Shown here: in pieces, positions 22,801 through 31,465 of the stretch
Numbering within the stretch: the first letter of the stretch is position 1
Layout of the letters: every line of letters begins with the position of its first letter
NCBI GenBank assembly: GCA_903813345.2
Contig: CAIIXF020000012.1
Location: 6,075,001-6,139,000 of the forward strand
DNA: 64,000 nt
Origin: Owenia fusiformis
Lineage: Eukaryota > Annelida > Polychaeta > Sabellida > Oweniidae
Direction of reading: 5' to 3'
Position numbers and translations under genes: made by a program
Notes under the pieces: generated by a model
Databases searched by the model: none
What the model saw: the letters and a program-made list of their open reading frames with translations, nothing else
What the model was told of the DNA's origin: nothing

Positions 22801-24741
22801 ATCGCCATTTTTCTTGGAGCCATTTTGTTTGAATTTTAGACTAAGAAATTCTCCATCTAAAATGTCACTCGACTTTTTTGTGATTATGAGTCAAAGAAAG
22901 CATTCTTGAGTTTCAAATTGACTTCTGTGGTAACTTGAAACCATCTTCTAATTTATTCCACTTACCTTTTATTGTTTCTCCAAATATATTCTTTGAAAAT
23001 CAGATTTTAAGGGTGTTAATCAGGGTAATTCTGTGCCATTTTATCAAAAATCTTGTTGCTCTCTAGAAATGAGCAATTGTGATCTTAGTTGTTACCTAGG
23101 AACGAGCAACTGTGATGTCACGTCACACTCATGTTAATTCTGGAATCACATGGCATCCGATTTGGAAATTTCAAAAAACTTCCCAATTAAAAAGGCTAAA
23201 TGCTGTTTACAAATTGGAAACTATAGCAGAATCAACAAAGGGTTTGTGAAATAATTAGGATATGGTTTCAAAATTATGCATATGACAATATATGACTACT
23301 AGATGCAGGCAGGGACTTTTAATTGCCAAAAAGTCGAGTGACAGTTTAGATGGAGAAATTCTTAAATCCTGATGAAATCATGTCATATCTCAACAAGGAG
23401 CCGTGCGGGTTCGTTTCGATTATGATTTATTTATCTGGCGATTTTTAAAATATTCAATTAATTTATGACACGGCGGCCAGCTTTTTTCAAATGGAGTCCA
23501 AAGTATTCCAGATGAAATCCCCTCTAGCCAAGTAATGGCTAGAGACTCGATTAAGTCCATATCACAGTACGGGGGGCAGGATGCATAGGCTAAGACACCC
23601 CCCCAGTACCCCCCTAGTATGTATCCAACAGACCGAATATAATATTCGGTCTGTTATGATTGATATATTTCCTGTGGAAATCGCGGTGATATTTTTTGCA
23701 CATTAATTTCTCGTTTATTATAAGAATGTTCACCTTGAAAATTGGTGAATATGTTGAAGAGATGTTCATCTTTAACTAGAAGCAAAAATATTTGTATAAG
23801 GCGGGTACAAGTTGATATAAAATTATGAAATGTTCAGACTCACCAAAATTTCAGGATGTGTTCATAAGTAGATCGCGAAATCAATGTCAAGGACGTTTGA
23901 GTTCACGAGATCCAAACGAGATATGCAAATTTTGAACTTTGACAACACATGACCACTTGATTACCTCGGCCTTCTTCATGAATATTTCCGCTCTATTTAC
24001 TATAAATGAAGAAAATTAATCGGGATAATGATAATAAATGACTAGTCTAGATCTAATAAATTCCCGCACAAATGGAATTTAGCAATACGCTTCCGTAATG
24101 TTGCTCCCGCTCCACGTGTTATTTGTTTACGAATAGACTGACGTCACTGGCTAAATCTCGTTTATCGTGAGAATTGGCATTGCCAAAATGGCTTGACCTA
24201 ATCAATGGCTTCGCTACAAGAAGCGTCTGTACATTTTATGAATATCTTCAGTAAGAGGACAATATACGAAAAAATAATATTGTGAGTTCTTTATAAGGTA
24301 ATCATTCTATCATTAAACAAACTTATTTGTAACATTTATACAACACCACATTTTACAATAGGTGACTTACAGTCTGAATATTTATTCAGACGAAGGATAC
24401 AGTCTAAGTACCCCCCCCCCCCCAGAAAATTGTATCCACACCCCCCAGAAAATTGCATCTCTTACCCCCGCCCAGAGTTTTTCGGTCACTACCCATATAT
24501 CCATACCCCCTGTACATTTTTTAAATGCAATGGCCCAATCTTCAAAATGATCGAAAATCCTCTCGAAAAATTATTCACATTTGTTTTCGTATGGATATTG
24601 TGAACGTACCTCATCTGTTGAGTTAGACTGCTTATCTTTCAGAATCCTGACCATCTCAACCACTGACTTGACCCGCTCATCTTCGCCAGATTCAGCCAGA
24701 GACCAGAATATATCCAGTAATGCTTGATCAATTTTGTGCAT
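4638..24741 (-). CDS. MYBBP1A: MYBBP1A / Pol5-family nucleolar protein, 5' thirteen exons (partial)
   Basis: Thirteen exons with GT-AG borders and matching phases join into one open frame of about 614 residues. I recognise the Myb-binding protein 1A / DNA polymerase phi (Pol5) family from the helical, HEAT-like N-terminal half: VVSRLVRGLAS and RPSFSMALSQVLQAF in exon 2, LLKDPxxx-like helices in exons 3-8, and FLHLGLQLLSEP followed by ECHERALQ and a lysine stretch in exon 13. That lysine linker sits just before the second half of the family. Vertebrate members have about 1,300 residues, so roughly half is present and the rest lies left of the window. Known role of the family: a nucleolar protein in ribosome biogenesis and rRNA transcription, also a corepressor bound to Myb and p53. 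Start chosen at 24,741 because the frame opens MHKIDQALLDIFW and an ETS/NRF-1 promoter lies just upstream. Intron 8 is a giant minisatellite. Family assignment is by recall of conserved motifs, not by a search. Confidence 0.9.
5316..5537 (-). CDS. MYBBP1A: MYBBP1A exon 12 (74 codons)
   Basis: Acceptor GATTTCAG, donor GTTTGA; phase 0 at both ends. Encodes LSKLSLPLSAELRLNIKDAL and helices ending in EPVKALNEE. Confidence 0.86.
5648..6192. mobile_element. hAT-like non-autonomous element with CAGGGCTCTCACC termini
   Basis: Starts CAGGGCTCTCACCAGG and ends CCTGGTGAGAGCCCTG; subterminal GTGTGGTGCT is also inverted. Length 545 bp, no coding frame. CATCC on the left (5,643-5,647) is repeated on the right (6,193-6,197), a possible 5-bp target duplication. 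It sits in MYBBP1A intron 11 and carries a perfect hairpin at 5,756-5,867. Confidence 0.7.
5756..5867. repeat. Perfect 29-bp inverted repeat (hairpin) with CRE-like core
   Basis: The arm at 5,756-5,784 is the exact reverse complement of 5,839-5,867 and includes TATGACGTGAAATATG. The 54-base loop continues as a weaker inverted repeat (GAGTTCT.CCCAATATA against TATATTTGGGCAAGAAC). Confidence 0.9.
6377..6530 (-). CDS. MYBBP1A: MYBBP1A exon 11 (1 nt + 51 codons)
   Basis: Acceptor ATTCCAG, donor GTTTGT. Encodes TGDLDAHRKWAIQQLPRVI and WQLGVLQYMLIHSSFIV; ends phase 0. Confidence 0.85.
6712..6782 (-). CDS. MYBBP1A: MYBBP1A exon 10 (23 codons + 2 nt)
   Basis: Acceptor CAATTTTCAG, donor GTATGT. Encodes FSPKASEEFTKLLQEIIGG and ends in phase 2. 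Two repeat carriers occupy the preceding intron 9. Confidence 0.84.
6880..8338. mobile_element. Repeat carrier A: TIR ATGTCCCCACC, internal 160-bp tandem units, GGACGG tail
   Basis: Ends are ATGTCCCCACC (left) and GGTGGGGACAT (right). Inside, a unit of about 160 bp with AAAATCCAAAATGGCTGCC, CAGAATGCC and GTAGACAAGACTTTACAGAC repeats about five times between 6,960 and 7,790. The right end holds a (GGACGGAC) run at 8,265-8,297. No protein-coding frame. It lies in MYBBP1A intron 9. Confidence 0.75.
8596..10508. mobile_element. Repeat carrier B: TIR TGTCACCACC, internal 160-bp tandem units, GGACGG tail
   Basis: Ends are TGTCACCACC and GGTGGTGACA. From about 9,260 to 10,020 a unit of about 160 bp repeats, marked by AAAATGGCGGCCATTTT, CTTCTACCAAAAGTGTC, GTGCCATGCTTATAG and TTTTCGAGTTATAG. 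A (GGACGGACGTAC) run follows at 10,284-10,335. Same architecture as carrier A with different sequence. The last 25 bases fold as a TIR-like hairpin (TGTCAACACTTTTTGGTGGTGACA). Confidence 0.78.
10665..10811 (-). CDS. MYBBP1A: MYBBP1A exon 9 (49 codons)
   Basis: Acceptor TATTTCAG, donor GTAAGT; phase 0 at both ends. Begins TNGLVAFVEKTDDKDLEVAV and ends NTNTLDRIIQA. It lies about 80 bases past the other edge of the minisatellite. Confidence 0.87.
10893..17712. repeat. Minisatellite of about 74 copies of a 91/93-bp unit filling MYBBP1A intron 8
   Basis: The unit reads CATGGCTCAGGCCAGTCATG, CTTCAATTTTGGCCTAGAG(T/C)TAAG, CGAGTATATGCAACAGCAATTG, AAATATGAAATACTCATAAAACAAA. Two length classes exist: 91 bp (AAATATGAAAT) and 93 bp (AAATATATGAAAT), plus shorter copies lacking CAAA before the CATGG. 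Copies are highly alike, with shared point variants (GCGACTATATG, GCGAGAATATG, GTAAGTATGTG, GCGTGTATATG) grouped in blocks, so amplification was recent and by block. The array starts 82 bp from the exon 9 acceptor and ends at the exon 8 donor. Because 93 is a multiple of three, runs of the longer unit leave long open frames on both strands; I regard these as non-coding. Confidence 0.95.
17725..17817 (-). CDS. MYBBP1A: MYBBP1A exon 8 (31 codons)
   Basis: Acceptor ATTTTTAG, donor GTAAGT; phase 0 at both ends. Encodes IKVIMSKNILEKLLKDC and SSLLHSAALQL. The minisatellite of intron 8 starts about six bases beyond this donor. Confidence 0.86.
17889..18035. mobile_element. TTAA-type MITE, 147 bp (AGGCCCCATATAAAGTTT ends)
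   Basis: Terminal AGGCCCCATATAAAGTTT and its complement AAACTTTATATGGGGCCT. TTAA precedes the left end; the right flank is ATATA, so the duplication is not intact. Same family as 33,890-34,248. In MYBBP1A intron 7. Confidence 0.75.
18305..18464. repeat. Solo 3' end of repeat carrier B
   Basis: Matches 10,380-10,510 (AAACAGTATTTGTAAAGTTA, TTGTAAGAAATTGTTACAG, ACGCCGATCGCCAACC, GGAGACCATAACAATGTC) and ends in the same TGTCACCACTTTTTGGTGGTGACA hairpin, but lacks the tandem units. Confidence 0.75.
18599..18693 (-). CDS. MYBBP1A: MYBBP1A exon 7 (2 nt + 31 codons)
   Basis: Acceptor CTTTCCAG, donor GTACAT. Completes the split glycine codon and encodes KLASGNSTPNRVFLCYQLVE, then ends in phase 0. 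Confidence 0.86.
18885..18903 (-). repeat. tRNA-like B-box fragment (possible SINE remnant)
   Basis: The minus strand reads GGGTTCGATCCCCAC, which fits an RNA polymerase III B box. I find no A box at the right distance and no cloverleaf, so this is not a tRNA gene; at most a SINE relic. Confidence 0.25.
18966..19083 (-). CDS. MYBBP1A: MYBBP1A exon 6 (39 codons + 1 nt)
   Basis: Acceptor CCTCTAG, donor GTAATA. Encodes ASTSEHPVIHEVCKQLV then SIDNLKAFWNNIID. Ends in phase 1, and exon 7 begins with the two matching bases. Confidence 0.86.
19511..19600 (-). CDS. MYBBP1A: MYBBP1A exon 5 (30 codons)
   Basis: Acceptor ATTTATAG, donor GTAGGC; phase 0 at both ends. Encodes KSVKEILSTKWGTSDLLAS and a helix. 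Too short to stand out as an isolated open frame; supported by phase continuity with its neighbours. Confidence 0.85.
20007..20129 (-). CDS. MYBBP1A: MYBBP1A exon 4 (41 codons)
   Basis: Acceptor TTTTGCAG, donor GTACGT; phase 0 at both ends. Encodes a helix pair including GWEDCTPNTLLLLMCIAKHH. Confidence 0.88.
20465..20647 (-). CDS. MYBBP1A: MYBBP1A exon 3 (61 codons)
   Basis: Acceptor CTATAG, donor GTAAA; phase 0 at both ends. Encodes DETNALLGKLMVYLAVIQSG and a C-terminal LGLCQLIEK helix. Confidence 0.88.
20925..21113 (-). CDS. MYBBP1A: MYBBP1A exon 2 (63 codons)
   Basis: Acceptor ATCCTAG and donor GTAAG; phase 0 at both ends. Begins VCPELKYVVSRLVRG and includes RPSFSMALSQVLQAF, the best-conserved block for this family in the window. 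Confidence 0.9.
21114..22264. other. MYBBP1A intron 1, left part: no gene seen
   Basis: AT-rich intron. Near 21,475-21,600 a run of GGTGCC/GGCACC and CGGTACCGAAACGG motifs resembles the GGTACGGTACGG stretch at 28,750; both may be fragments of one repeat family. Confidence 0.35.
22265..22760. repeat. Dispersed repeat, copy 2 (partner at 4,215-4,460)
   Basis: Starts CCAAGGAGGACTGGCTCCC and ends AGAATTTACAGCC, matching the copy at 4,215 apart from about 250 bp of extra internal sequence that contains a short unrecognised open stretch (22,366-22,611). Confidence 0.55.
22842..23365. mobile_element. MITE, 524 bp, TIR AAGAATTTCTCCATCTAAA
   Basis: Left AGAAATTCTCCATCTAAAATG then TCACTCGACTTTTT is mirrored on the right by AAAAAGTCGAGTGACAGTTT then AGATGGAGAAATTCTT. 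About 40-bp arms; no coding sequence. In MYBBP1A intron 1. Confidence 0.75.
23366..24609. other. MYBBP1A intron 1, right part: no gene seen
   Basis: Contains short C-rich runs at 23,570-23,620 and 24,409-24,480 next to an AATATAATATTCGGTCTG hairpin near 23,632. No coding or RNA feature recognised. Confidence 0.4.
24610..24741 (-). CDS. MYBBP1A: MYBBP1A exon 1 (44 codons)
   Basis: Starts with ATG at 24,741 and ends phase 0 at a GTACGT donor. Encodes MHKIDQALLDIFWSLAESG and a charged tail. The 3.5 kb intron 1 follows. Confidence 0.88.
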
Positions 24742-24759
24742 TTTGAAAATATTGTTTCG

Positions 24760-24806
24760 CCATGTGCTTCCGGTTAAAGTTCACAAAGGTCACGCATGCG
24801 CAGAAT
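24760..24806 (-). promoter_or_regulatory. MYBBP1A core promoter: ETS and NRF-1-like sites
   Basis: Within 65 bases upstream of the start codon lie CTTCCGG at 24,767-24,773 (ETS core, CCGGAAG on the gene strand) and CGCATGCGCA at 24,793-24,802, which fits the NRF-1 consensus. This pair is typical of TATA-less housekeeping promoters. Function is inferred from motifs only. Confidence 0.5.
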
Positions 24807-24845
24807 CACTATAAATTCGAAATCAAATGTAAACAAAGCCCCGCC

Positions 24846-25260
24846 CACCACTGAACAGAAACTAATTATCTATTTTTGAAAATTTGACATTGATGTAAGG
24901 CATATAAGTACATAAATCTGCATAAGTGGTATACCTTTGAGCGTTCCATATGGGAGGTATTCAAGGTACATGATTTGAGAAACCACACTGAAAAGTGTTC
25001 CACTTGAGAGGTGTTCCACTGGCACAGGTTCTCCTTTACATGCATGAATTCCGAAAGTAAACAATTGCAACTGTTGTGGAAGAACAATATTAATTTGTGA
25101 GGGATCTGGGAGAAAAGGAAATGACGATTTGAAGATGAAGATTTTTGTGGCATACCCCGGCCCGCATGCATGATCATCAGCCCAGATCAGCCCAGAAAGA
25201 GTGCAATAAAAATTTAAGGTCAATGTGTACTTTGGGCCATTTTGATGCAATCCTCATAGT
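24846..25260. other. Gap upstream of MYBBP1A; fragment of a GTGGAACACC-type MITE
   Basis: At 24,990-25,035 GTGTTCCACTTGAGAGGTGTTCCACT matches the MITE family at 46,337 and 55,703. The overlapping minus-strand frames here show no family features. Confidence 0.4.
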
Positions 25261-25264
25261 CACA

Positions 25265-25730
25265 TATTACTTTTCAAATATGACGTACTCCTCCTTCCCC
25301 GCATTGTCTACATCTTTCAGTTTTGCACAAAGAGTGCACTCCTAATGTCCCTAGAAACAGTTGGTGCATTTAAAGGACAAAACTAATGATCAAAAGAAGT
25401 CCGGTGTAATTTACAAAATTGATTGTAAAGACTGTATTGCCACTTATGTAGGTGAAACAAAGCGGGAACTAGTTACTAGAATCAGAGAACATCGTAGACC
25501 CACATTACTGTCGACTGGAGGTCTTGCTTCTGCGGTTATTGAACATTCCATGGAATATGATCATAATATAAACTGGAACAATGTAAAAATCATTGATAAT
25601 GAGAGTCATGATCTTAAACGTAGGGTTAAGGAAGCAATTCATATTAAAACAATGCAACCTAAAATGAACAGAGATAATGGGTATCAGTTGGACAATTTGT
25701 ATCATAAAATATTGTAAATTAAGAATGGTA
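25265..25730 (+). mobile_element. Penelope-like retroelement, 5'-truncated, GIY-YIG endonuclease end
   Basis: The open frame at 25,361-25,717 encodes 118 residues with SGVIYKIDCKDCIATYVGET, then TRIREHRR and an NGYQLDNLY tail. This is the C-terminal GIY-YIG nuclease typical of Penelope-like elements, which follows their reverse transcriptase; upstream bases from about 25,265 look like the preceding linker in other frames. The reverse transcriptase is absent. The 3' end resumes at 31,205 after a 5.5 kb insertion. Confidence 0.8.
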
Positions 25731-26512
25731 TTGACCCTATGCACGAGTGACGTCACAAATACACATTTTTCCAGCTCAGTTCAGCTGGCCGTCTAGAAAA
25801 GCCCGGGGAAATCAAAAAATCAAATATGACGGAAAGCAAAACAACAACTGTTTCTTCTACTAGGAAATCAGTGATGATAACATCAATTTGATTTAGTTTA
25901 CCAGGAAGCCACATGTCTCCTCTTTCCAATGGTATGTCAATTATTCATATAAGACCACGGACCACTGAATAATCATTCATTTTGCACAACATGCCAAAAT
26001 CTGCTCTGGACCAAGTTTTAGACATTGCAACAGTTAACAAAGAGTCACCAATGAGGTTGCTACTCTCCGCCAGAACCTCAGATGATTCAAAGAGGTGTTC
26101 GATATGGACACACAGGCCAGTCCGCTCTGTGTGTAGAGAAATAGTGGTAGTGTGTAGAGAAATAGTGGTCATGGGAAGTCAAACGAATGCAAAGGGTAGT
26201 AATTTGGAGTATTGTTTGACCAAAGTAAAATTGGTCGTCTGAGTACGTTTGAGACATAAAATATTATACTTTCAATAGAAAGATAAAAAATAATAAAAAA
26301 TGAATTTCAAAGATTGGCGTTTCAGCCCAGTGCACATTGATTACTTTTAAGTTTTACACTTTACGCTGGAAGTTATAAAAATGACTTTTTAACCAGCGTA
26401 AAATTGAATTTCGAATAATAGCTTAATAGTTCCTTGAGTAGGTTAGTGTTGATAGACCTTCCTAGGTCGTTATATCTGGGTGATAGTAAAAAAGAAATAC
26501 CCTAAAAAATAA

Positions 26513-27998
26513 CAGGGGCGAAGGAAGGTTTAAATTCAACACTACGCCAAAATATGAAACATATTGGGTCTAATCTTCTATCAAAACGCCTATTTTATGC
26601 TCGTAAAACGTCATTCTATGGCAATACCTTAGGCTAATATAATGTGCTTAAAATGTTTGAATGTTTTCATAATATAAAATCACCATGGAAAGTCGATCTT
26701 TTAAATCTTGACACAACTCATTCTCACTTTTCTTAAATGTTATTTTTTTCGAACGATATAGACGACTTTCCAGATAACATCATAGGCGTAGCCAGGGGGG
26801 AGGTGCGATTGATGCATCCCCCATAACCAATAAAAATAAAACCATGAGAAAGAAGAAGAAAGGAACTTATATTTGAAGCTTCTAGCTCAATTTTGAAGGA
26901 AGTTGCATCAATATTTGTAAAATTCAAATAAAACTTATTTTTGGCTTGTTAGTGCCACAATCGCAATCCTCCTGACTGAAAACCGAAATTGTTTTGGCGA
27001 TCGCAACCCCCTGATAGAAAGCTGGCTACGCCCCTGAACATTGAGAGATTTTAACCATTTCTGATTAGTTGAATTTAGATATATATTATTGCAATACGAC
27101 AAAACAGATTAGAGAAACTTGTATGATCAATCGATTTAAAGAAACATATTCGTGATCAATTATACAATTAACCTAAATGTCTGCAACCTTTTTATAACAC
27201 TAGATCGCAAGACAAAATAACGCCCCCTCCAAAAAAGCTGAAGTTGTACTTTATGTACTTTCAAGGATAGGATTTATCGCCAAAACTCATTGAATTCAAT
27301 GGAATGCGAAATTGAATAATCAACAATTTCAAGTTGTTTTTGTCTTTAACATTCATATTTCAAGAAGTAATATCAATGACAATAAGTAAGAAATTAGATA
27401 AATATATATTGTCCAAGCATTACGGAACATGCACAAAAATGCAAAGGCAGTCATCCATTTCATCAGGTAGAAAAAAAAACTTTCTTCTCTCAAACTCGTA
27501 TAAGAGAACGCGATTCACGAATATTTTGCGAAATTGTAGTTTACTTTTAAAATTCATAAGATAGTCAATAGTGTCTTGATTTTTTTGAAATAAAGCATGT
27601 TGGTCAGGGAATTCAATCTGTTCAAAGATTACTTACCAAACAGAGCAATAATGATTACTTTGCATTTTCTGCAGTATTAGAAACAAGACAACGTTCAATA
27701 TTTTAAAACTAATTAAATATTATATGAATTTCATTTCTCAAAAAGTGTCATTTATCTGTGCCACGATTAGAAAAATAACAGAGGAACAAAAACCTTGCAA
27801 AAGAGTACTATTGAAACATCGAGCATAATATAGGCCTATGGTATTCAAAAACATTTTTAGGCTAGTGTGCTCGAGATAAACTTATGCACAATGAGAAAAT
27901 ATCACTGAAGAACATAGTTGAAATTAATTAGCCTTTTTTATTTTCACTTTTCAACACTACGCACTGGCGTTTTGGCGTACCTTGTTCCTAAGCCACTG
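26513..27998. mobile_element. hAT-like element copy A (CAGGGGCGWAGGAA termini)
   Basis: Ends CAGGGGCGAAGGAAGG and GTTCCTAAGCCACTG. Shares TTCAACACTACGCCAAAATATG, CAAAACGCCTATTTTATGCTCG, GAATTTAGATATATA and TTTTCAACACTACGCACTGGC with copy B (40,429-41,731) over its length. No transposase visible, so non-autonomous. A 256-bp MITE is inserted at 26,781. Confidence 0.8.
26781..27036. mobile_element. MITE inside hAT-like copy A, 5-bp target duplication AACAT
   Basis: Ends CATAGGCGTAGCCAGG and GCTGGCTACGCCCCTG, flanked by AACAT on both sides (26,776-26,780 and 27,037-27,041). Copy B of the host element lacks it at the matching place, which confirms the insertion. Confidence 0.85.
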
Positions 27999-28002
27999 TA
28001 AT

Positions 28003-30702
28003 CACTGGGAGTATCGTGATGCAACAACACCGTGTTGTTGCATCAAGATGGCCAGACTTCCGGTGATATATTTTCGTACGATATGTTGTTTCCCCAATTT
28101 AAACCCATTTCTAGGACGAGTTTCTCAATAACCATACACGTGAAGTTAGCGCACGATCTATATTTAAAGAAACTGTCATTAGTATACATGTAGCATCATC
28201 AAGAAGCAAGAAGTTCACGGTTTTAGTTCCTCACTATTGATGCAACAACACCAAACCGAAGATGCAACAACACTCCTCTAGATTTGAGCAATGATGCAAC
28301 AACACCACTTAATAGTGTAATTTCAGAAGACCATAAATCTCGAGAGGAACAGATTTTTAAATGCTACTATTGCAACACCGGACCAGTACCCATTTGAGTT
28401 CTTCTCAGGCATTCAAAATACACGTCCTGCGGGCGAAGATTCTTTATATGTATTTTCAAAAATTTATACTTTTAAATATCATAATGTACTGGAAGTTGTT
28501 TTATAACATAGTTCAATCACCTTTAGCATTGCAAGCTATAGTAACCCAATCTATTATCATAAACCCCTGTTCCATAGCTTGATGACCCTGATACCAGTTA
28601 CAGAGATCACGATAGTTGAAAAAACTTGTTAGCCATTGTGACTAAATCTTCCAAATTTTTTTAGCCAACCAAAATATGAATTAGCCATTTTGAAAAACCG
28701 TAAAAAAGGGAATTCGCAATAGAGGTGTCACGGTCCAAGAAAATTTCGGTACGGTACGGAACGGTACAAATGGTCTCAACACGTTACTTTCGGGACGGGA
28801 CGGGACAGAACATTAAAAATGATGCAATGTCTGATGATGACAGTTTCACTTTCAGTTTCACTTTTCTAAATCATATTCAGAAATAAAAAACGTCCATTAA
28901 AATTGAATGTAAAGCATCTGCCGCGAATGTGATCGGCATTTCACATAGTCTGCACGGTGTAATATCACCAATTCGTTTACCTTGTGATATCGGAGTCCAA
29001 AAATACTTCCAAACTGCCGACTTTTTCGACTTAGATGCCGGCTCGATTTTTCAATTTCTTTCCTACATCCGGCATACTGATAATGCACTCGATAATGCAC
29101 CCGAATATCATAATGTGTCCCGGAATAAAACCAATATTGAATCCCTCTCAGTAAATAACCTCTATATAATAGCATTGTATAACTGCAATATCATTAAACC
29201 AACACTCATCGGAAGTTATGGCGTTTTGAAAACTCAAAATCGCTAAATTTGGTGCCCCATGTTAAGTCAATGGGAATTTTTTTTTTGAAGTGTAAAATAC
29301 GACATATATACGACCGAGTACAGCTTAATTTAATGAAAGCCTTTAAATGAAGGGTACCTCAAAAGCAATCTAGCTTCAAAATTTGGACACAAAAATGTCT
29401 AGGTCAAATTCAAAGTTTTCCTTATTTTTGTGATTCTGACACTACACTTCAATTATATTCTTCGAAATTGTGTATACATGTAGCCAAGAGTGTACTAATA
29501 GTGTTAGCCTTTGCCGTCAGAAAGTATTTTGACCCACTTTTGAGATATGGTGTCCAAAAAGTAGGTCAAAATAAAAATTTCTCCAAAATTAAAGTTTGAG
29601 TTATGAATGAAGAAAAATTTTTTCTCAGGAATCAGAATCTGCAAACCAAATTTCGATCCGACTTCCGGTTTGGAAGTTATGGCGTTTTGAAATTTCGAGA
29701 AAAATCGATCTGATGGTATCCTGATAGAAAGTCAAGAGTAGCGAAGAAAATGTTGAAAAATCCATCCATCCTTCCTATCCTATCCTATCCTACTATTCTA
29801 TCCTATCGTTCCTTCTTATTCTATCCTATCCTTCCTATCTATCCTTCATATCCTTTCCTTCCTATCTATCCATCTATCCTTCCTATCCTTTCCTTCCTAT
29901 CTTATCCTTCCTTGCTATTCTATCCTATCTTTCTTCTCTATTCTCTCCCATCGTTCCATCCTATTCTGTCCTATCCCTCCTTCCTATTTCATCCATCCAT
30001 CCATCCATCCATCTTTTTCTGGATGACTCGGCTTAAAAAAGTCCAGATCTGGAGTCTGAAATTGAACTTGTTCAATTTCCAGTCTAGTTATATTAGTTCT
30101 TTGTAAACAATTTCCATACGATACAGTAAATCAAGGGGATTTAATTTAGAAAATGAATAATCTTTATTTTTCAGATACAATATCAATGGGGTTGGCTCCC
30201 GGGGATTCAATACTTAGCCTATGTATTTAGTTTACCTTGTATATCCTTTTAACTTTGATAAAGACAAATACATTAAGGAACCAAACAAAATACGTTTCAT
30301 TCATGAACCATGCACTCACGCGTTTTATTCATGTCCCGACCAACACCTATAAACAGAACATAAAACAGTTTCTCTTGATATTCAATGATACATTATATTG
30401 GCGTTTTTGCATCAGCACATTGGTGTTGTTGCATCATTGATAATAAACAGAGTGGTGTTGTTGCATCAATAGTGAGGAATTAAAACCGCGAATTTCTCGT
30501 TTCTTGATGATGCTACATGCAAACTAATGAGTTTTTTAAAATATAGATCATGAGCTAACTGCACGTGTATGATTATTGAGCAACTCGTCCTAGAAATGGG
30601 TTTAAATCGGGAAAACAAAATATCGTACGAAAATCTATCACCGGAAGTCTGGCCATCTTGATGCAACAACACGGTGTTGTTGCATCACGATACCCCCCAG
30701 TG
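28003..30702. mobile_element. Foldback element, 2.7 kb, with GATGCAACAACAC subterminal repeats
   Basis: Starts CACTGGGAGTATCGTGATGC and ends with the complement (GCATCACGATACCCCCCAGTG), flanked by TGTAAT on both sides (27,997-28,002 and 30,703-30,708). Arms of about 300 bp. The motif GATGCAACAACAC occurs five times in the left arm and four in the right, including a head-to-head pair at each end. The interior has no recognised coding sequence and includes a pyrimidine microsatellite. It sits next to the 3' end of hAT-like copy A. Confidence 0.85.
29757..30012. repeat. Pyrimidine microsatellite (CTATC/CTTCC/ATCC)n
   Basis: Degenerate CTATCCTATC and CTTCCTATC units followed by a clean (CCAT)n run at 29,991-30,012. 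The open frame across it is an artefact of the composition. Confidence 0.85.
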
Positions 30703-31204
30703 TGTAATAAGGTACCTGATCTTCTTGCCACAGTGAGTCTTGTATCATAATATCCATCAAAAATCTGAAAAATGGCGCCGTTATAATTTGGTTCAAAAAC
30801 GAAGGCTAGGCGATATGCGAACGGTATAAAATCGCACGCAAGTTTCTTGAGAGAAGGCTACTTTAAGTTCTATATAAAGCGTACATGAAATTATATTTAG
30901 ATAAAATCAACAGAACATAAGCTTTCATTTTAATGGTATGTTTTCAAGAAAAAGATGCTCATTTTAATGGTTTTATATCCGAACATTATTTTTCAAAGGC
31001 TGAAAAAAGCTTCGAGGCAGCTGCCTCATTTGCCTCAACGTAGCTACGCGCTTGGCAACGCAGCATTTAGGCATACTCTTTTTACTTTTTCTCATCACTT
31101 CGTCGCCATTTTGAGCACTGGTTGCTTATGACGTTTTCTAGACGGCCAGCAATATTTTCTGGCCGGACAAAGGCATGACGTCACACTGATGCATAGGGTC
31201 AATA

Positions 31205-31465
31205 GCAAAGTATGCAATAGTAATATTTGAGTTTAATTGTTACCATAACGATGATATATTTATCTTAAGGTTATTATTAGGTCATTCGTTTTTTCGTATC
31301 TATGTTTTTTGTTGTTGTTATTTTTTAGGTTACTAGGTCATTTGTTACATAATTAAATTTTCCATTGTCTGTTTATGACGTCACATAAATGTATACATGC
31401 TGTTATATTTTGAAAAAGACTAAGGGATATTAGTCGAAAGTCTCAATAAATTAAAAATATTCTCT
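31205..31465 (+). mobile_element. Penelope-like element, 3' untranslated end, separated by insertion
   Basis: Follows the right TA of the element at 25,731-31,202. GACTAAGGGATATTAGTCG, AAAGTCTCAATAAATTAAAA at 31,420-31,455 resembles the 3' ends of Penelope-like and related retroelements. Continuity with 25,265-25,730 is inferred from the TA-flanked insertion between them. Confidence 0.55.

Larger units (their letters stand above)
25731..31202. mobile_element. Large TIR element (5.5 kb, TA-flanked), host to other insertions
   Basis: Ends TTGACCCTATGCA and TGCATAGGGTCAA flanked by TA on both sides; subterminal GTGACGTCA and CTGGCCGTCTAGAAAA are also inverted (TTTTCTAGACGGCCAG at 31,134). It interrupts the Penelope-like element and itself contains a hAT-like copy (26,513-27,998) and a foldback element (28,003-30,702), so its own sequence is only about 1.3 kb. 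Its remaining frames are not recognisable; superfamily unassigned. Confidence 0.68.

Noticed and set aside
24866-25250. Two overlapping minus-strand frames (103 and 126 residues)
   Set aside because: No family features, they overlap in different frames, and the interval includes transposon fragments.
29750-30106. 118-residue frame of Pro/Ile/Leu/Ser/Tyr
   Set aside because: Translation of a pyrimidine microsatellite.
31020-31080. Minus-strand MPKCCVAKRVAT, like the start of a THAP domain
   Set aside because: The remaining zinc-binding and DNA-contact residues of a THAP domain do not follow; too short to support a P-element assignment.
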